Assembly (NCBI GenBank): GCA_023421075.1
Contig: JAEZUM010000084.1
Location: 3,774 to 67,773 of the forward strand
DNA length: 64,000 nucleotides
Source of the DNA: Bacillota bacterium
Lineage (GTDB): Bacteria > Bacillota > Clostridia > Lachnospirales > Lachnospiraceae
Direction: 5' to 3'
Translations under genes and position numbers: made by a program
Shown: piece by piece, positions 53,835-63,230 of the stretch
Numbering within the stretch: the stretch's first letter is position 1
Layout of the letters: each line of letters starts with the position of its first letter
The notes under the pieces: generated by a model
Seen by the model: only the letters and a program-made list of their open reading frames with translations
Told to the model about the DNA's origin: nothing
The model's database searches: none

Positions 53835-53887
53835 AGAGAAATGATAACAGAGTATAATATACAGAGTTTAAGAAAGGTGAGGATATT

Positions 53888-54976
53888 ATGAAAAAATGGA
53901 TAACAACAATTCTAATGATTGCATTCGTTATCTCTATGACCGCGTGTGAAAAAGAAGAGGGTAAGGTTGTCATTAAGGAACCCGGAAAGACCATAACCGT
54001 CATTGAGGATACTCCGAAGGAAGAGGAAAAACCGAAGGTTTCGGTTGATAAGATTGATCGGTACGAGAAGGTGAGTATTACGGATTGGTTGGATGAAAAC
54101 ACTGTAATCCTCTCAAAAGATAATGAAACCTTGAGTAAAATAAGTATGGCAGAGCTGTCGGAGAATTATCCCATGAGCTTGTACAAATTTGACCTAACAA
54201 CGAAGGAATATGAGCTTGTGAAAGAACAAGAGGAGGTATTCCTGGGTGGGGCTGTCTTCTCGAAGGATAAGAAATTCCTTCTATATAGCGAATATTCCTT
54301 AGGGGATCCTTCCTTCTTTATTATGAACATGGACACCATGGAGGGATTTGGAATCATGGGAGATCCGATTGGTGGAGCTATGAGTGCGAAATGGGCTGGG
54401 GACGATGTGGTTCTTGGCGCTGCTTATAGTGGTGGAGCTTATACGGCTGACAGTACCGGTAAGATCGAAGTAGTGGAAGGCTTAGAGGAGGAATCCTTAT
54501 ATCTTGTTGAAAAAATAGGAAATAGCGTGTATTATAATACACAATATGATAGTACTCTAATGAAGTTCGATTTGAACACCAAGGAAAAAGTCGGCCTTAA
54601 CCTGGGTCAGGTATATAATCTCGAGCCGTCACCTGATGGTAAGCAGCTACTGATATTACAGGCAGAGGGTACGAAGAATACATTACTTATTTATGATATC
54701 GAAAGCGGAGAAAAAGTTATTGTAGCTGAGGGAACTGCATTTACCGGAGTGTCCTGGTCCCCGGACCAGCGACGTATCGCTTATAACCGAATGGAAGACA
54801 AGAACAATACAACCATAAGCAGCCTATACGTCTATGATATATTAACCGGAGAGCCTACTCAGATAGCCGTTGATATCGATATCCTGAGTACCAGCTGGAG
54901 CCCGTCCGGAACGAAGCTGGCATGCATGGAGTATGATGGATCCCAGTATATTAGTAGTATAATCTACTTGAAATAA
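53888..54976 (+). CDS. TolB-like beta-propeller lipoprotein
   Basis: The signal peptide ends in a lipobox (SMTAC, Cys near residue 20) and is followed by a charged linker. From about residue 60 repeated blade motifs of the WD40/TolB kind appear (GGAVFSKDKKFLLYSEYS, SWSPDQRRIAYNRM, SWSPSGTKLACMEY). The 362-residue protein has no catalytic residues I can point to. It follows the two-component genes by 155 bases. It could be a sensor accessory or a cell-wall binding protein. Confidence 0.85.
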   Translation: MKKWITTILMIAFVISMTACEKEEGKVVIKEPGKTITVIEDTPKEEEKPKVSVDKIDRYEKVSITDWLDENTVILSKDNETLSKISMAELSENYPMSLYKFDLTTKEYELVKEQEEVFLGGAVFSKDKKFLLYSEYSLGDPSFFIMNMDTMEGFGIMGDPIGGAMSAKWAGDDVVLGAAYSGGAYTADSTGKIEVVEGLEEESLYLVEKIGNSVYYNTQYDSTLMKFDLNTKEKVGLNLGQVYNLEPSPDGKQLLILQAEGTKNTLLIYDIESGEKVIVAEGTAFTGVSWSPDQRRIAYNRMEDKNNTTISSLYVYDILTGEPTQIAVDIDILSTSWSPSGTKLACMEYDGSQYISSIIYLK

Positions 54977-55018
54977 TTATTGATAAAGTATATATAAACG
55001 AAATAATCTTATGATGGC

Positions 55019-55052
55019 GAAAGGTTCACACTTTATTGTGTGAACCTTTTTC
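55019..55052 (+). terminator. Intrinsic terminator after the lipoprotein gene
   Basis: AAAGGTTCACAC pairs perfectly with GTGTGAACCTTT around a 6-base loop, and TTC follows a run of T. Confidence 0.85.
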
Positions 55053-55168
55053 ACTGATAAGTGGCTGTGAATTGTAATTTACTACTATATGAAAATATCC
55101 TTTTGTTTCTAAACAAATTAATTAATCGACGGCTGTTTAGATTGTCGTAACAGTTTTTTATGAGCTAG

Positions 55169-55197
55169 TTGAAAGCTCACAAAATAGATGATATAAT
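55169..55197 (+). promoter_or_regulatory. Predicted promoter of the PadR/MFS operon
   Basis: TTGAAA (55169-55174) and TATAAT (55192-55197) are separated by 17 bases. A 12-base palindrome, TTCGATATCGAA (55208-55219), lies just downstream and may be the PadR site. Confidence 0.7.
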
Positions 55198-55238
55198 AAT
55201 ATCGTTATTCGATATCGAAATTCGTAAACTGAGGTGAT

Positions 55239-55550
55239 ATGATGAACCAGTATATTTCAAAACGGTTATTTCAAGGCTTTATCTGTCTCCATATTCTTCA
55301 TCATGCGGAAACCGAGCCGATCTATGGGAGTTGGATGATGGAAGAGTTGGCAGAGCATGGCTATAAGCTTAGTCCGGGTACTCTATATCCAATCCTGTAT
55401 AATCTTGAGCAAGAGGCACTCATCGAGAGCTTCGAAGAAACGGTTGGGGGTAAGATACGCAAATATTATAGAATAACGGAGACCGGCAAAGAGGAGTTGG
55501 CGTTGGCGAAGACCTATTTATCGGAACTTGTGAAAGAGATTAAATTGTGA
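55239..55550 (+). CDS. PadR-family transcriptional regulator
   Basis: The 103-residue protein has the PadR winged helix: IYGSWMMEELAEHGYKLSPGTLYPILYNLEQEALIES (about residues 28-64), then a wing and a C-terminal dimer helix. It is the short PadR type with little C-terminal domain. GAGGTGAT precedes the ATG pair. The efflux-type MFS gene starts 10 bases after its stop, so it probably represses that transporter and responds to its substrates. Confidence 0.9.
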   Translation: MMNQYISKRLFQGFICLHILHHAETEPIYGSWMMEELAEHGYKLSPGTLYPILYNLEQEALIESFEETVGGKIRKYYRITETGKEELALAKTYLSELVKEIKL

Positions 55551-55560
55551 GGTGGCAAAC

Positions 55561-56769
55561 ATGTTAGAAAAGAATACAAAATTGAACAAAGCCAAAGCTT
55601 TCTTTGGCATCAACTCCAGTATGGTTTCTATGCTGATGATGGCCGTTGTACTTGGCTTGGGTGAAAAGATGGGAGAGCGCTTTCTGCCCGTATACATACT
55701 GGCGATTGGTGGAACAACCTTTGCAGTTGGATTTTTGAACTCGATGGATAATTTTCTGAGTGCAATCTACTCCTATATCGGCGGTTATATATCGGATTGG
55801 CTGGGGTATAAGAAGGCCCTGTTTACCTATACCTGCATCGCGATGTTTGGATATGCCGTAATCATTGCGTTTCCGGTATGGCAGGCGGTACTGGTTGGTG
55901 CGATTTTCTTCATTTCCTGGACGGCATTATCACTTCCGGCCATTCTATCGATGATTTCCTCAACGGTGAAGAAAGAAAAACAAACCATGGGCGTCTCTTT
56001 GCATTCCTTGACCAGAAGAATTCCGATGGCTCTCGGTCCTTTACTCGGAAGTATTTTTATTGCAATGTATGGAATTAAGACAGGGGCGAGAATATCCTTT
56101 GCAGTTGCATTTTTACTTGGAATTTTTGCGTTATGGTTTATACATCGCTTTATTGAGGATGAGAAGAAAGAAATTAGTAAACCTCCGAAAATCACTGATA
56201 CCTTTGTTAAAATGTCAAAGGAGCTAAGGGTATTACTGTTAAGTGATATCCTGATAAGATTTGCTGAACAGATACCATATGCTTTCGTAGTCGTTTGGGT
56301 TATGCAAAACAATGGTATATCAGCACCTGAATTCAGTTTACTGACAATTGTTGAAATGATTACGGCGATGCTGATCTATATTCCGGTAGCCTATCTGGCA
56401 GAAAAGACTTCAAGTAAATTATGTGTTGCAATTACCTTTGGTTTCTTCACACTGTTTCCGTTGGTGTTACTCTTCTCGACAACAATGCCTGCCCTGATTC
56501 TTGCATTTATTATAAGAGGTCTTAAGGAATTTGGTGAACCTACCAGAAAGGCTCTCATTGTTAAGCTGGCTCCGGAAGGAAACAAGGCATCGACCTTCGG
56601 GACTTACTATCTGATCCGTGATGTAATTGTTTCTATTGCTGCTTTATCCAGTGCTTTTCTATGGAACATATCACCGGCGACAAACTTTCTCACAGCAGCA
56701 TGCTTCGGTGTGGTCGGTACCATTGTATTTATAATATACGGAAGGGACAGACAAAGTCAGAAGAGCTAA
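55561..56769 (+). CDS. MFS transporter
   Basis: The 402-residue protein has about 12 membrane helices with a central loop near residue 200 (FIEDEKKEISKPPK). The segment between helices 2 and 3 reads GGYISDWLGYKKAL, close to the MFS signature G-x-L-x-D-x-x-G-x-x-x. GAGGTGG lies 6 bases before the ATG; a GTG 9 bases earlier is less likely. Control by the adjoining PadR protein suggests drug or toxin efflux, but the substrate is unknown. Confidence 0.88.
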   Translation: MLEKNTKLNKAKAFFGINSSMVSMLMMAVVLGLGEKMGERFLPVYILAIGGTTFAVGFLNSMDNFLSAIYSYIGGYISDWLGYKKALFTYTCIAMFGYAVIIAFPVWQAVLVGAIFFISWTALSLPAILSMISSTVKKEKQTMGVSLHSLTRRIPMALGPLLGSIFIAMYGIKTGARISFAVAFLLGIFALWFIHRFIEDEKKEISKPPKITDTFVKMSKELRVLLLSDILIRFAEQIPYAFVVVWVMQNNGISAPEFSLLTIVEMITAMLIYIPVAYLAEKTSSKLCVAITFGFFTLFPLVLLFSTTMPALILAFIIRGLKEFGEPTRKALIVKLAPEGNKASTFGTYYLIRDVIVSIAALSSAFLWNISPATNFLTAACFGVVGTIVFIIYGRDRQSQKS

Positions 56770-56824
56770 CGTCAACGGTGATACCGAAGATAAGACATTG
56801 TAAATTCTGAAACATTAAGAGAAT

Positions 56825-56932
56825 GTTGCAAAATATATGATATAAAGGAAGGAAAGAACAACATGCATCCCGTAATACACTGTGTGACGGATGCATGTTA
56901 TCCTTTCCTTCAGATTATTTTACATTTTGCAA
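56825..56932. repeat. Long palindromic repeat, copy 1
   Basis: Three nested stems share one axis: TTGCAAAAT with ATTTTGCAA at the ends (56826-56834, 56924-56932), AAGGAAAG with CTTTCCTT, and AACATGCATCC with GGATGCATGTT. The left part matches the right edge of the window (63868 onward): GTTGC is 23 bases from a GAAGGAAAG block in both. It lies between convergent MFS and nitroreductase genes and may also act as a terminator. Confidence 0.65.
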
Positions 56933-56963
56933 TAGCCTCTTATCTTGTTTATCTGTAAGTGTT

Positions 56964-57563
56964 TTATTTGAACACCTTAACCCGAGCTTCAAGAGGTTGG
57001 TACTCTTTTGCACCGGGATCGGCGGTGGGCTTGCCGAAGGGCATCTGTGCAATGAACTTCCAGTTGTCAGGAATATTCCATTCCTTCTTTACATCCGCAT
57101 CAATCAGCTCGGAATAGTGCTGTAAAGAAGCGCCGAGGCCTTCCATCTCCAGGGCAGTCCATACAACATATTGATGCATTCCACTAGATTGTTGGGACCA
57201 TACAGGGAAATTATCTTTATACAGAGCAAACTGCTGCTGAAGAGCTTCCACAATACTGTTATCCTCGAAAAATAATACGGTACCATATCCGTTTTTAAAG
57301 GAATTGATCTTATTCTCCGTATCACCGAAATACTCAGCCGGTACAACCTTTCTTAATGCTTCCATGGTAATATCCCATAATCGATCATGTTGAGCACCTA
57401 ATAATACAACAACTCTTGCACTCTGTGAATTAAAAGCGGAAGGGGTATACTTTACCGCATGTTCTACAATTTCTTTAATTCTTTCCTCAGAGACAACCGC
57501 CTCTTTGCTTATTCCATAAAATGTTCGTCTGTCTGCTACTGCAGTTAAAAAGTCCTTTGACAT
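56964..57563 (-). CDS. Nitroreductase-family oxidoreductase
   Basis: The 199-residue protein has the FMN-binding nitroreductase fold: RRTFYGI near residue 13, AVKYTPSAFNSQSARVVVL near 37-55, LQHYSE near 153 and MPFGKPT near 175. It is the HBN1/YdgI-like group that uses NAD(P)H. I choose the ATG at 57563, 8 bases after GGAGG; the longer frame starts at TTG. It stands before a pirin gene and an HxlR regulator on the same strand, a redox-stress group. Confidence 0.88.
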   Translation of the reverse strand: MSKDFLTAVADRRTFYGISKEAVVSEERIKEIVEHAVKYTPSAFNSQSARVVVLLGAQHDRLWDITMEALRKVVPAEYFGDTENKINSFKNGYGTVLFFEDNSIVEALQQQFALYKDNFPVWSQQSSGMHQYVVWTALEMEGLGASLQHYSELIDADVKKEWNIPDNWKFIAQMPFGKPTADPGAKEYQPLEARVKVFK

Positions 57564-57632
57564 AATGAATTCCTCCAATTTTATTTTTTATGTTACTTCT
57601 TTCAATCTATCTATAAGATTCACAATACTTAT

Positions 57633-58328
57633 TCATCTATGCATTTCGACTAGAAGAAAATGAGAGGTCTCGATGGATTTTATTAAGATATCCTCTGATT
57701 TAATTTCTAATGCATCCTGTGAAGAAAGCGCTATATCATTAACAGAAGAGCTTCCTTCGATTTGGACCAAATAAGCTTGCCTGCCTTCCTTAACAGGAAA
57801 AGTAATTTCTTTTCCCTGTTCCAACTCCAGAGAGTATATATTCGCATCCTGGTTGATTTTGATGGGTGCTTTACCTGATTTTGAGGAAACCATGGGGAGC
57901 CATCGATTATGCCGATCTTCCCATTGGAAACGATAATCGCCATAGGTGGGAGTATGATCACGCCGATCCGGAAAAATCCATATCTGCAGAAAGCGTGCAA
58001 GCTCCTGACCTAAGTTGTGTTCACTGTGGTATACTCCGGTTCCGGCACTCATATACTGAACCTGCCCACGAGTGATGGTGTTCTTATTACCCATATTGTC
58101 GCCATGGGTTAATTCACCGTTAACGACATAAGATATTATCTCCATGTCTTTGTGTGGGTGCGTGTCGAAGCCGGTACCTGCCTCGATTAAATCATCATTG
58201 ATTACTCTTAAGACGCCGAAATGGATATTATTCGGATTATAGTAATCGGCAAAGGAGAAATGAAACTTACTCTTTAACCATCCATGATCACTGCTGCCCA
58301 TGTTTTTATTTTCTATTTTGCGAAGCAC
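57633..58328 (-). CDS. Pirin-family protein
   Basis: The 231-residue bicupin has the pirin metal motif THPHKDMEIISYVVNGEL (about residues 55-72; two His and a Glu) and the later VYHSEHN. Pirins include quercetin-degrading dioxygenases and redox-sensing proteins. A GTG start follows AAAGGAG by 9 bases. A TTGACG/TTTAAT promoter (complement of 58453-58481) and a CAAG...CTTG inverted repeat (58422-58443) lie upstream, so the divergent-looking HxlR gene product may control it. Confidence 0.9.
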   Translation of the reverse strand: MLRKIENKNMGSSDHGWLKSKFHFSFADYYNPNNIHFGVLRVINDDLIEAGTGFDTHPHKDMEIISYVVNGELTHGDNMGNKNTITRGQVQYMSAGTGVYHSEHNLGQELARFLQIWIFPDRRDHTPTYGDYRFQWEDRHNRWLPMVSSKSGKAPIKINQDANIYSLELEQGKEITFPVKEGRQAYLVQIEGSSSVNDIALSSQDALEIKSEDILIKSIETSHFLLVEMHR

Positions 58329-58421
58329 TTCGTAATACTCCTTTCGTCTATGATTTGAACTTACAAGATTGTAAGAGGGGGTAATGGTAGTTATTAATAG
58401 TTACATAAGATAATATGATAA

Positions 58422-58481
58422 CAAGATTACTAAAAGTAACTTGCTTGACATTATTAAAACACAACGAAAGTGATTCGTCAA
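58422..58481 (-). promoter_or_regulatory. Promoter and inverted-repeat operator of the pirin gene
   Basis: On the minus strand TTGACG and TTTAAT are 17 bases apart (58481 to 58453). Just downstream lies CAAGTTACTTTTAGTAATCTTG (read as two arms, CAAGTTACT and AGTAATCTTG), a plausible HxlR site. Confidence 0.55.
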
Positions 58482-58510
58482 GAGTTTTAATAAATAAATT
58501 TAAAAAATTT

Positions 58511-58819
58511 TTAATTCCACTTTTCAGCCCATTTCTGGATTTCATCCATAACGGATTTTAACTCGATGCCCTTTTCAGTCAGTTCATATTCAATTCGCAC
58601 CGGAGTCTCCGGGTATACCTTCCTGCTTATGATACCTTCGTTCTCTAACTCCTTGAAACGTTCGGTCAGCATTCTAGCGCTCATATTAGGAATCGCTTCC
58701 GCAATATCCGAGAAACGCTTTTGGCCACCCATTAATGTTCTGATAATAAGACCAGTCCATCTTTTTCCTAATAATTCAAAAGCAGACTCAAATTTTGGAC
58801 ACAAATGAAAGTTATCCAT
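58511..58819 (-). CDS. HxlR-family transcriptional regulator
   Basis: The 102-residue winged-helix protein starts with a Cys-containing segment (CPKFESAF), then GKRWTGLIIRTLMGGQKRFSDIAEAIPNMSARMLTERFKELENEGII, the hallmark of HxlR/YodB proteins. Cys near residue 6 matches the redox-reactive Cys of YodB/HypR. The ATG at 58819 follows GAGGTGACT. Pirin and nitroreductase genes lie downstream on the same strand, which fits a thiol-based sensor of quinones or aldehydes. Confidence 0.9.
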   Translation of the reverse strand: MDNFHLCPKFESAFELLGKRWTGLIIRTLMGGQKRFSDIAEAIPNMSARMLTERFKELENEGIISRKVYPETPVRIEYELTEKGIELKSVMDEIQKWAEKWN

Positions 58820-58943
58820 AGTCACCTCCCTGATGGCATCTGTGCCATCTCATTTGTTATTATAACGTGTATACTTGACAAAAGTAAGTAGGTAATTATA
58901 TAATACTATTAAAAAGTAAGAAAGTAAACAAAAATAATTAATA

Positions 58944-59390
58944 TTATGCCTCCCGATCCGGTAATTTGCATTCATTATCCAAAAAACGCTGATATTCTCT
59001 CTCAAATAGTAAGGTATCTTCCTTCGTCATCGTCTTCATAGAAGCAATATGAATTGTTACACCCGAAGCAATGAAGAATAGAAGAACCTTTACCAACAAA
59101 ATAGGAACGACATAGATTGAGATGAGAATTCCCAACCAAAGCAATGACAACGCCGTTATCTTAGATTTTAGGGGAACGGCTTTTGTTATACGATAATGAA
59201 AGATATATCTGCCTAATACTTTATTGGTCATGAGTTTACGATAAGCTGTTCCGGAGCTTCTTAAGAAACAGGATGCAGACAATAAAAGAAATGGTGTAGT
59301 TGGAAGAACGGGGAAAAAGATCCCGATGATTCCCAGAGTAAGAAATAAGGCTCCTAATATCAATAGGGTAAGCCTCCAAAATAATTTCAT
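58944..59390 (-). CDS. DUF454 (YbaN-like) inner membrane protein
   Basis: The 148-residue protein has a hydrophobic N-terminus with LGIIGIFFPVLPTTPFLLLSA (about residues 16-36), which is the DUF454 hallmark, and two further membrane helices (85-120). The ATG at 59390 follows GGAGGTC by 7 bases; a longer frame has no site. No function is known for the family. Confidence 0.88.
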   Translation of the reverse strand: MKLFWRLTLLILGALFLTLGIIGIFFPVLPTTPFLLLSASCFLRSSGTAYRKLMTNKVLGRYIFHYRITKAVPLKSKITALSLLWLGILISIYVVPILLVKVLLFFIASGVTIHIASMKTMTKEDTLLFEREYQRFLDNECKLPDREA

Positions 59391-59513
59391 AATTCGTGAC
59401 CTCCAGTTACATGTCATGGTTACTATCCCGCTACGTGCGAGAATGGATACCAGTTATTATATCATACTAATAGAAAGAAAAACATAACCGATAGGAAGGT
59501 AACAATAATTTGA

Positions 59514-59541
59514 TTGATTATAAGCGCATTATGAGTATAAT
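59514..59541 (+). promoter_or_regulatory. Predicted promoter of the second ABC exporter
   Basis: TTGATT (59514-59519) and TATAAT (59536-59541) are 16 bases apart, about 32 bases before the start codon. Confidence 0.55.
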
Positions 59542-59573
59542 GAAAAACATATCCTATTGCTAAGGAGGAAAAG

Positions 59574-60503
59574 ATGAATAGAGAGAATCCGATTATAAGT
59601 GTTAAGAATTTTACCAAAACCTATGGTGATTTTGTTGCAGTAGATAATATTACGTTTGATGTTGAGGAAGGTACCATTTTCGCGTTTCTTGGACCCAACG
59701 GAGCCGGAAAGAGTACTACAATCAATACACTGTGTACCATTTTTGAGAAGACCTCCGGCACCCTTTTAATTGATGGCAAGGATGTATCAACCCAGAAGAG
59801 TGAGGTGAGAGCAGCGATCGGAGTGGTATTTCAGGATTCGACCCTGGATGCTAAGATGACGATTGAAGAAAATCTTATCATGCATAGTGTGTTTTATGAC
59901 ATTCCAAGGAAAGAAGTAGAAGAACGGATACAATTCGTGCTGAAGCTGGTGGATCTATTAGGCGAGCGAAAGAAATTAGTAAGTGCATTATCCGGTGGTA
60001 TGAAGCGTCGTGTTGAAATTGCACGCGGATTAATGCATTATCCAAAGGTTCTGTTTCTTGATGAGCCAACAACAGGGCTGGATCCACAGACCAGAGCCCA
60101 TATCTGGGAATACATCATTAAGCTGCAGAAAGAAAGAAATATAACGATATTTTTAACAACTCATTATATGGAGGAAGCGGAAATATGCAATAAAATTGCA
60201 ATCATAGATGGTGGCAAAATCGTTGCTCATGATACGCCTTATGCACTAAAAAAAGAATATACCAGAGATAAAGCCTTTATCACTACGAAGAACGGAGCAA
60301 AGCTGGAGGAGTTACTAACGGAATATAACCTCAGCTACGTCAAAAAGGAAGGCTATTATAAGGTCGATGCAGAGAATTCAGAACGTTTGCTTCAGGTAAT
60401 CAGTCTTCATAAGGAAGAGATCAGTGATATTGAGATTAAAAAAGGTACCTTTAATGATGTGTTCCTGGAGATAACCGGTAAGAAGATCAGAGAGGAGGCA
60501 TAA
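59574..60503 (+). CDS. ABC transporter ATP-binding protein (DrrA-like)
   Basis: The 309-residue ATPase has Walker A GPNGAGKST (about residues 40-48), signature LSGGMKRRVEIARG, Walker B VLFLDEPTTGLDP, and a C-terminal domain usual in daunorubicin-resistance-type exporters. AAGGAGG precedes the ATG. It is 1 base from the permease gene. It is similar in layout to the ATPase at 9548 but has no regulator gene beside it. Confidence 0.93.
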   Translation: MNRENPIISVKNFTKTYGDFVAVDNITFDVEEGTIFAFLGPNGAGKSTTINTLCTIFEKTSGTLLIDGKDVSTQKSEVRAAIGVVFQDSTLDAKMTIEENLIMHSVFYDIPRKEVEERIQFVLKLVDLLGERKKLVSALSGGMKRRVEIARGLMHYPKVLFLDEPTTGLDPQTRAHIWEYIIKLQKERNITIFLTTHYMEEAEICNKIAIIDGGKIVAHDTPYALKKEYTRDKAFITTKNGAKLEELLTEYNLSYVKKEGYYKVDAENSERLLQVISLHKEEISDIEIKKGTFNDVFLEITGKKIREEA

Positions 60504-60504
60504 T

Positions 60505-61341
60505 ATGTTTACCATACTTGCATTATGGAAGAGAGGGCTGAAAGCCTTTGTGAGAAATAAAACCGGATTGATATTTTCTTTGGTTTTTCCATTTTTCTTT
60601 GTCTATGTATTTGGTCAAATCTTTAAAAATGACTTTATAGAGAACCCGATTGCATATATGTTATCCGGTGTTATCATAACGACTGTTTTCGAAGGCGCTC
60701 TTAATTTGGCTTCAACAACAGTGGATGATATGGTAAGCGGATTTATGAAGGAGGTATTGGTTTCACCCGCAAAGAGATTGTCTGTAGCAATCGGTCAGCT
60801 CTTATCCGCCGCTACAGTTTCAACGCTGCAGGGGGTACTGATTTTGGTGATTGGATTATTTATCGGTATAAGATTTACTACCTGGACTACGCCGATCTAT
60901 ATTCTTATCGCAATGATTTTCGTCGGACTCGTATTCTCGGGGGTTGGGTTATATATGGCCACAAAGGTTCGCAGCGGACAGACCTTTCAGATTATTAAGA
61001 CTGCGGTAACTATGCCTTTGACCTTTATATCCGGTGCTTATATTCCTTTAGCGATGTTGCCGAAATTATTAAAATATTTTTCTTATTTCAATCCGATGAC
61101 CTACGCGACAGCATTCTTTCGTATGATTGTTCTGGAGAAGACCAATCTGACGAATGCTGAGCTTGTTCAGGAGGGATTAGCAATTGATATCAATGGCTTT
61201 GTGGTTTCGCCGATTATGTCCTTTATCATTTTTGTTTTGATCGGAGTGATATTCTTAGTACTGTCCACCAGATCCTTTGTGAAAACTGATTTTTCGAGGA
61301 TAAATCGTAGCTCCAGTGATGCAAGTGCCTTATGGGGATAA
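60505..61341 (+). CDS. ABC-2 type transporter permease (DrrB-like)
   Basis: The 278-residue protein has six membrane helices (about 23-43, 50-72, 100-130, 135-155, 165-190, 240-262). FISGAYIPLAMLP and YFNPMTYA follow the ABC-2 signature region before the last helix. It works with the upstream ATPase to export an unknown compound. A palindromic terminator follows at 61384. Confidence 0.9.
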   Translation: MFTILALWKRGLKAFVRNKTGLIFSLVFPFFFVYVFGQIFKNDFIENPIAYMLSGVIITTVFEGALNLASTTVDDMVSGFMKEVLVSPAKRLSVAIGQLLSAATVSTLQGVLILVIGLFIGIRFTTWTTPIYILIAMIFVGLVFSGVGLYMATKVRSGQTFQIIKTAVTMPLTFISGAYIPLAMLPKLLKYFSYFNPMTYATAFFRMIVLEKTNLTNAELVQEGLAIDINGFVVSPIMSFIIFVLIGVIFLVLSTRSFVKTDFSRINRSSSDASALWG

Positions 61342-61383
61342 TTCATCACGCAAGCCTAATGCTAACAGAGGAACATTAACTAC

Positions 61384-61409
61384 AAAAAGCCCACAGCTGT
61401 GGGCTTTTT
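61384..61409. terminator. Bidirectional terminator
   Basis: AAAAAGCCCACAG and CTGTGGGCTTTTT form a perfect palindrome between the convergent exporter and surface-protein genes. Confidence 0.85.
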
Positions 61410-61462
61410 GCGATTCAATATTGGTCCTAGGAAGCCTTATGAGGAGCATTTTGAACCGGGAT

Positions 61463-62953
61463 CTATTGATAGATATATTTTGCAATTCCCGGAGCGAGCA
61501 GATGATAAGCTTTTGCTGTTCCATCCTTTTCCAGGCTTGCAATCACATTCGTTTCGGAACCGTAGCTGGAGAAGGTCATCTGATAGCCGTCTGTTGTAGT
61601 AACCTTGAGAACCTTTCCGGCGATCATCTTGATATAAGGATTTGGATCGATGGTAGCATTGTTGAAGGCTTGCATAATCTCATCTCGTTCGGTACCATTC
61701 AAATCTCGTAATTTGACTTGATTCAGATCATACAATTCCATGGTTTTTACGGTACTACTGTCAAGGGTAACACCATAGATCTTGGTATCATAGATATCAC
61801 CAATTACTGTTTTGACTGCTTCAGACTTGATTCGAATTAACATATTCGGATAGGTAATCATCATCATTACTCTGACATTATCTCCGGGAGGAGTTACTTT
61901 GGCACGGATGATAACGGTATCTGCAGTGTTATAGAAAATATTATCAATGCTAACGGTATAACCACCGGTTGGCCTTTCTCCGGCTGCAATGAGTGCATAG
62001 ATGTAGGCTCCTTCTCTGATATAACTAATCCCCTGCTTTTGGCTGTTTTCTGTAAACCAATTTGATAATTTGCTGTTATTGATAATATTATCATAGGTAA
62101 GCTCTTCATAATTAACAACTGTAGGTAAGGGAGCCGGAGTATTATCCTGTACCTCTCCACGAATGCGGTGTAGCTTCTTCTGACCTTCGATTTTGAGTAG
62201 GATATGAGGATAAGTTTCCACCTGAGTAACCATCATATCAGGAGTAGGTGCCGTCACAAAAGCAGATACAAAAGCCTTCGTGGCGGATTCATAAGAGATT
62301 TTGTTAATGCCGACAGTGTATCCGCCGGTGGGCTTCTTACCTGCACTTACTAATACATACATGGTTCCATTATACCTCATGGAATGTATTCCGGCTTTCG
62401 TATAGTTTTTATTATACCAGGAATGAACCAATCTCATTTTGGAGATATTGTCCTTTGTGATTTCGGTATACTTAATATCCTGGTTGCCTCCGGTTTCACC
62501 GGAGATGGAAAGTACTTTTTTCTTACTGTCCCAGGCAACTGTCATTCCGATGCTTTCAAATACCGTCTTACCGGGTACCATCACACTGCCACGGCTCAAT
62601 TTGATGGCAGTATTTAATTTAACAGTCTGAGGAATGCCGGAGAAATCAGCATCTCTATGGATATAAAACTCGCTCTTTCCCACAATGAGCTCAACATGCA
62701 TCATGTTAAGGTGGAGCCATGCAGTTTGGTTCTTTTTATCCCATTCCACATCTGCGCCAATCGCTTTCGCTGTCTCTTCTACCGGTATCATTACCTCACC
62801 CTTCGACTGATAAGGTGATACTTCATATTTGACTGTTTTATTATTTACCGTTACCTTTATCTTTGAGGTTGTACTACATGCAAAAGCAGTCATGTTTGTA
62901 AAAAGTGATAGAAGCACAACAAGTATAACCAGGGTTGATATCTTTTTCATCAT
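61463..62953 (-). CDS. Exported protein with copper-amine-oxidase-N-like and PrcB-like domains
   Basis: The signal peptide (KKISTLVILVVLLSLF, cleavage near 25) is followed by a Cu_amine_oxidN1-type domain (about 30-150), which in Firmicutes binds the cell wall rather than copper. Two repeats of a PrcB_C-like domain follow (about 165-260 and 280-375), each with TGGYTV. The C-terminal 100 residues have no match I can name. The ATG at 62953 follows AGGAGG by 3 bases; an upstream ATG would put that site inside the gene. It is probably a wall-bound structural or protease-associated protein. Confidence 0.82.
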   Translation of the reverse strand: MMKKISTLVILVVLLSLFTNMTAFACSTTSKIKVTVNNKTVKYEVSPYQSKGEVMIPVEETAKAIGADVEWDKKNQTAWLHLNMMHVELIVGKSEFYIHRDADFSGIPQTVKLNTAIKLSRGSVMVPGKTVFESIGMTVAWDSKKKVLSISGETGGNQDIKYTEITKDNISKMRLVHSWYNKNYTKAGIHSMRYNGTMYVLVSAGKKPTGGYTVGINKISYESATKAFVSAFVTAPTPDMMVTQVETYPHILLKIEGQKKLHRIRGEVQDNTPAPLPTVVNYEELTYDNIINNSKLSNWFTENSQKQGISYIREGAYIYALIAAGERPTGGYTVSIDNIFYNTADTVIIRAKVTPPGDNVRVMMMITYPNMLIRIKSEAVKTVIGDIYDTKIYGVTLDSSTVKTMELYDLNQVKLRDLNGTERDEIMQAFNNATIDPNPYIKMIAGKVLKVTTTDGYQMTFSSYGSETNVIASLEKDGTAKAYHLLAPGIAKYIYQ

Positions 62954-63230
62954 ATTCCTCCTTTTTAAATCATCCATTTAATGTTCACAAAGCATGCTTT
63001 TATGTTTGTTTCATCGTTTCATACATTAGACGGCGAGAACGATCCTATGTATCCCAAATCCATAAATTCTATATTATGGATTTAAAAAAGAATTATAAGT
63101 TGGCGAAAATGTTCATTCTATAGCATGGTAATTTACCGCACCGAAGCACTTGTTAGTAAAGACCGCGAGTGGTAGAATATGTATTAATCCGAGTAATATA
63201 TGGAAGTATTATTTAAGATGGAGGTAGCTT

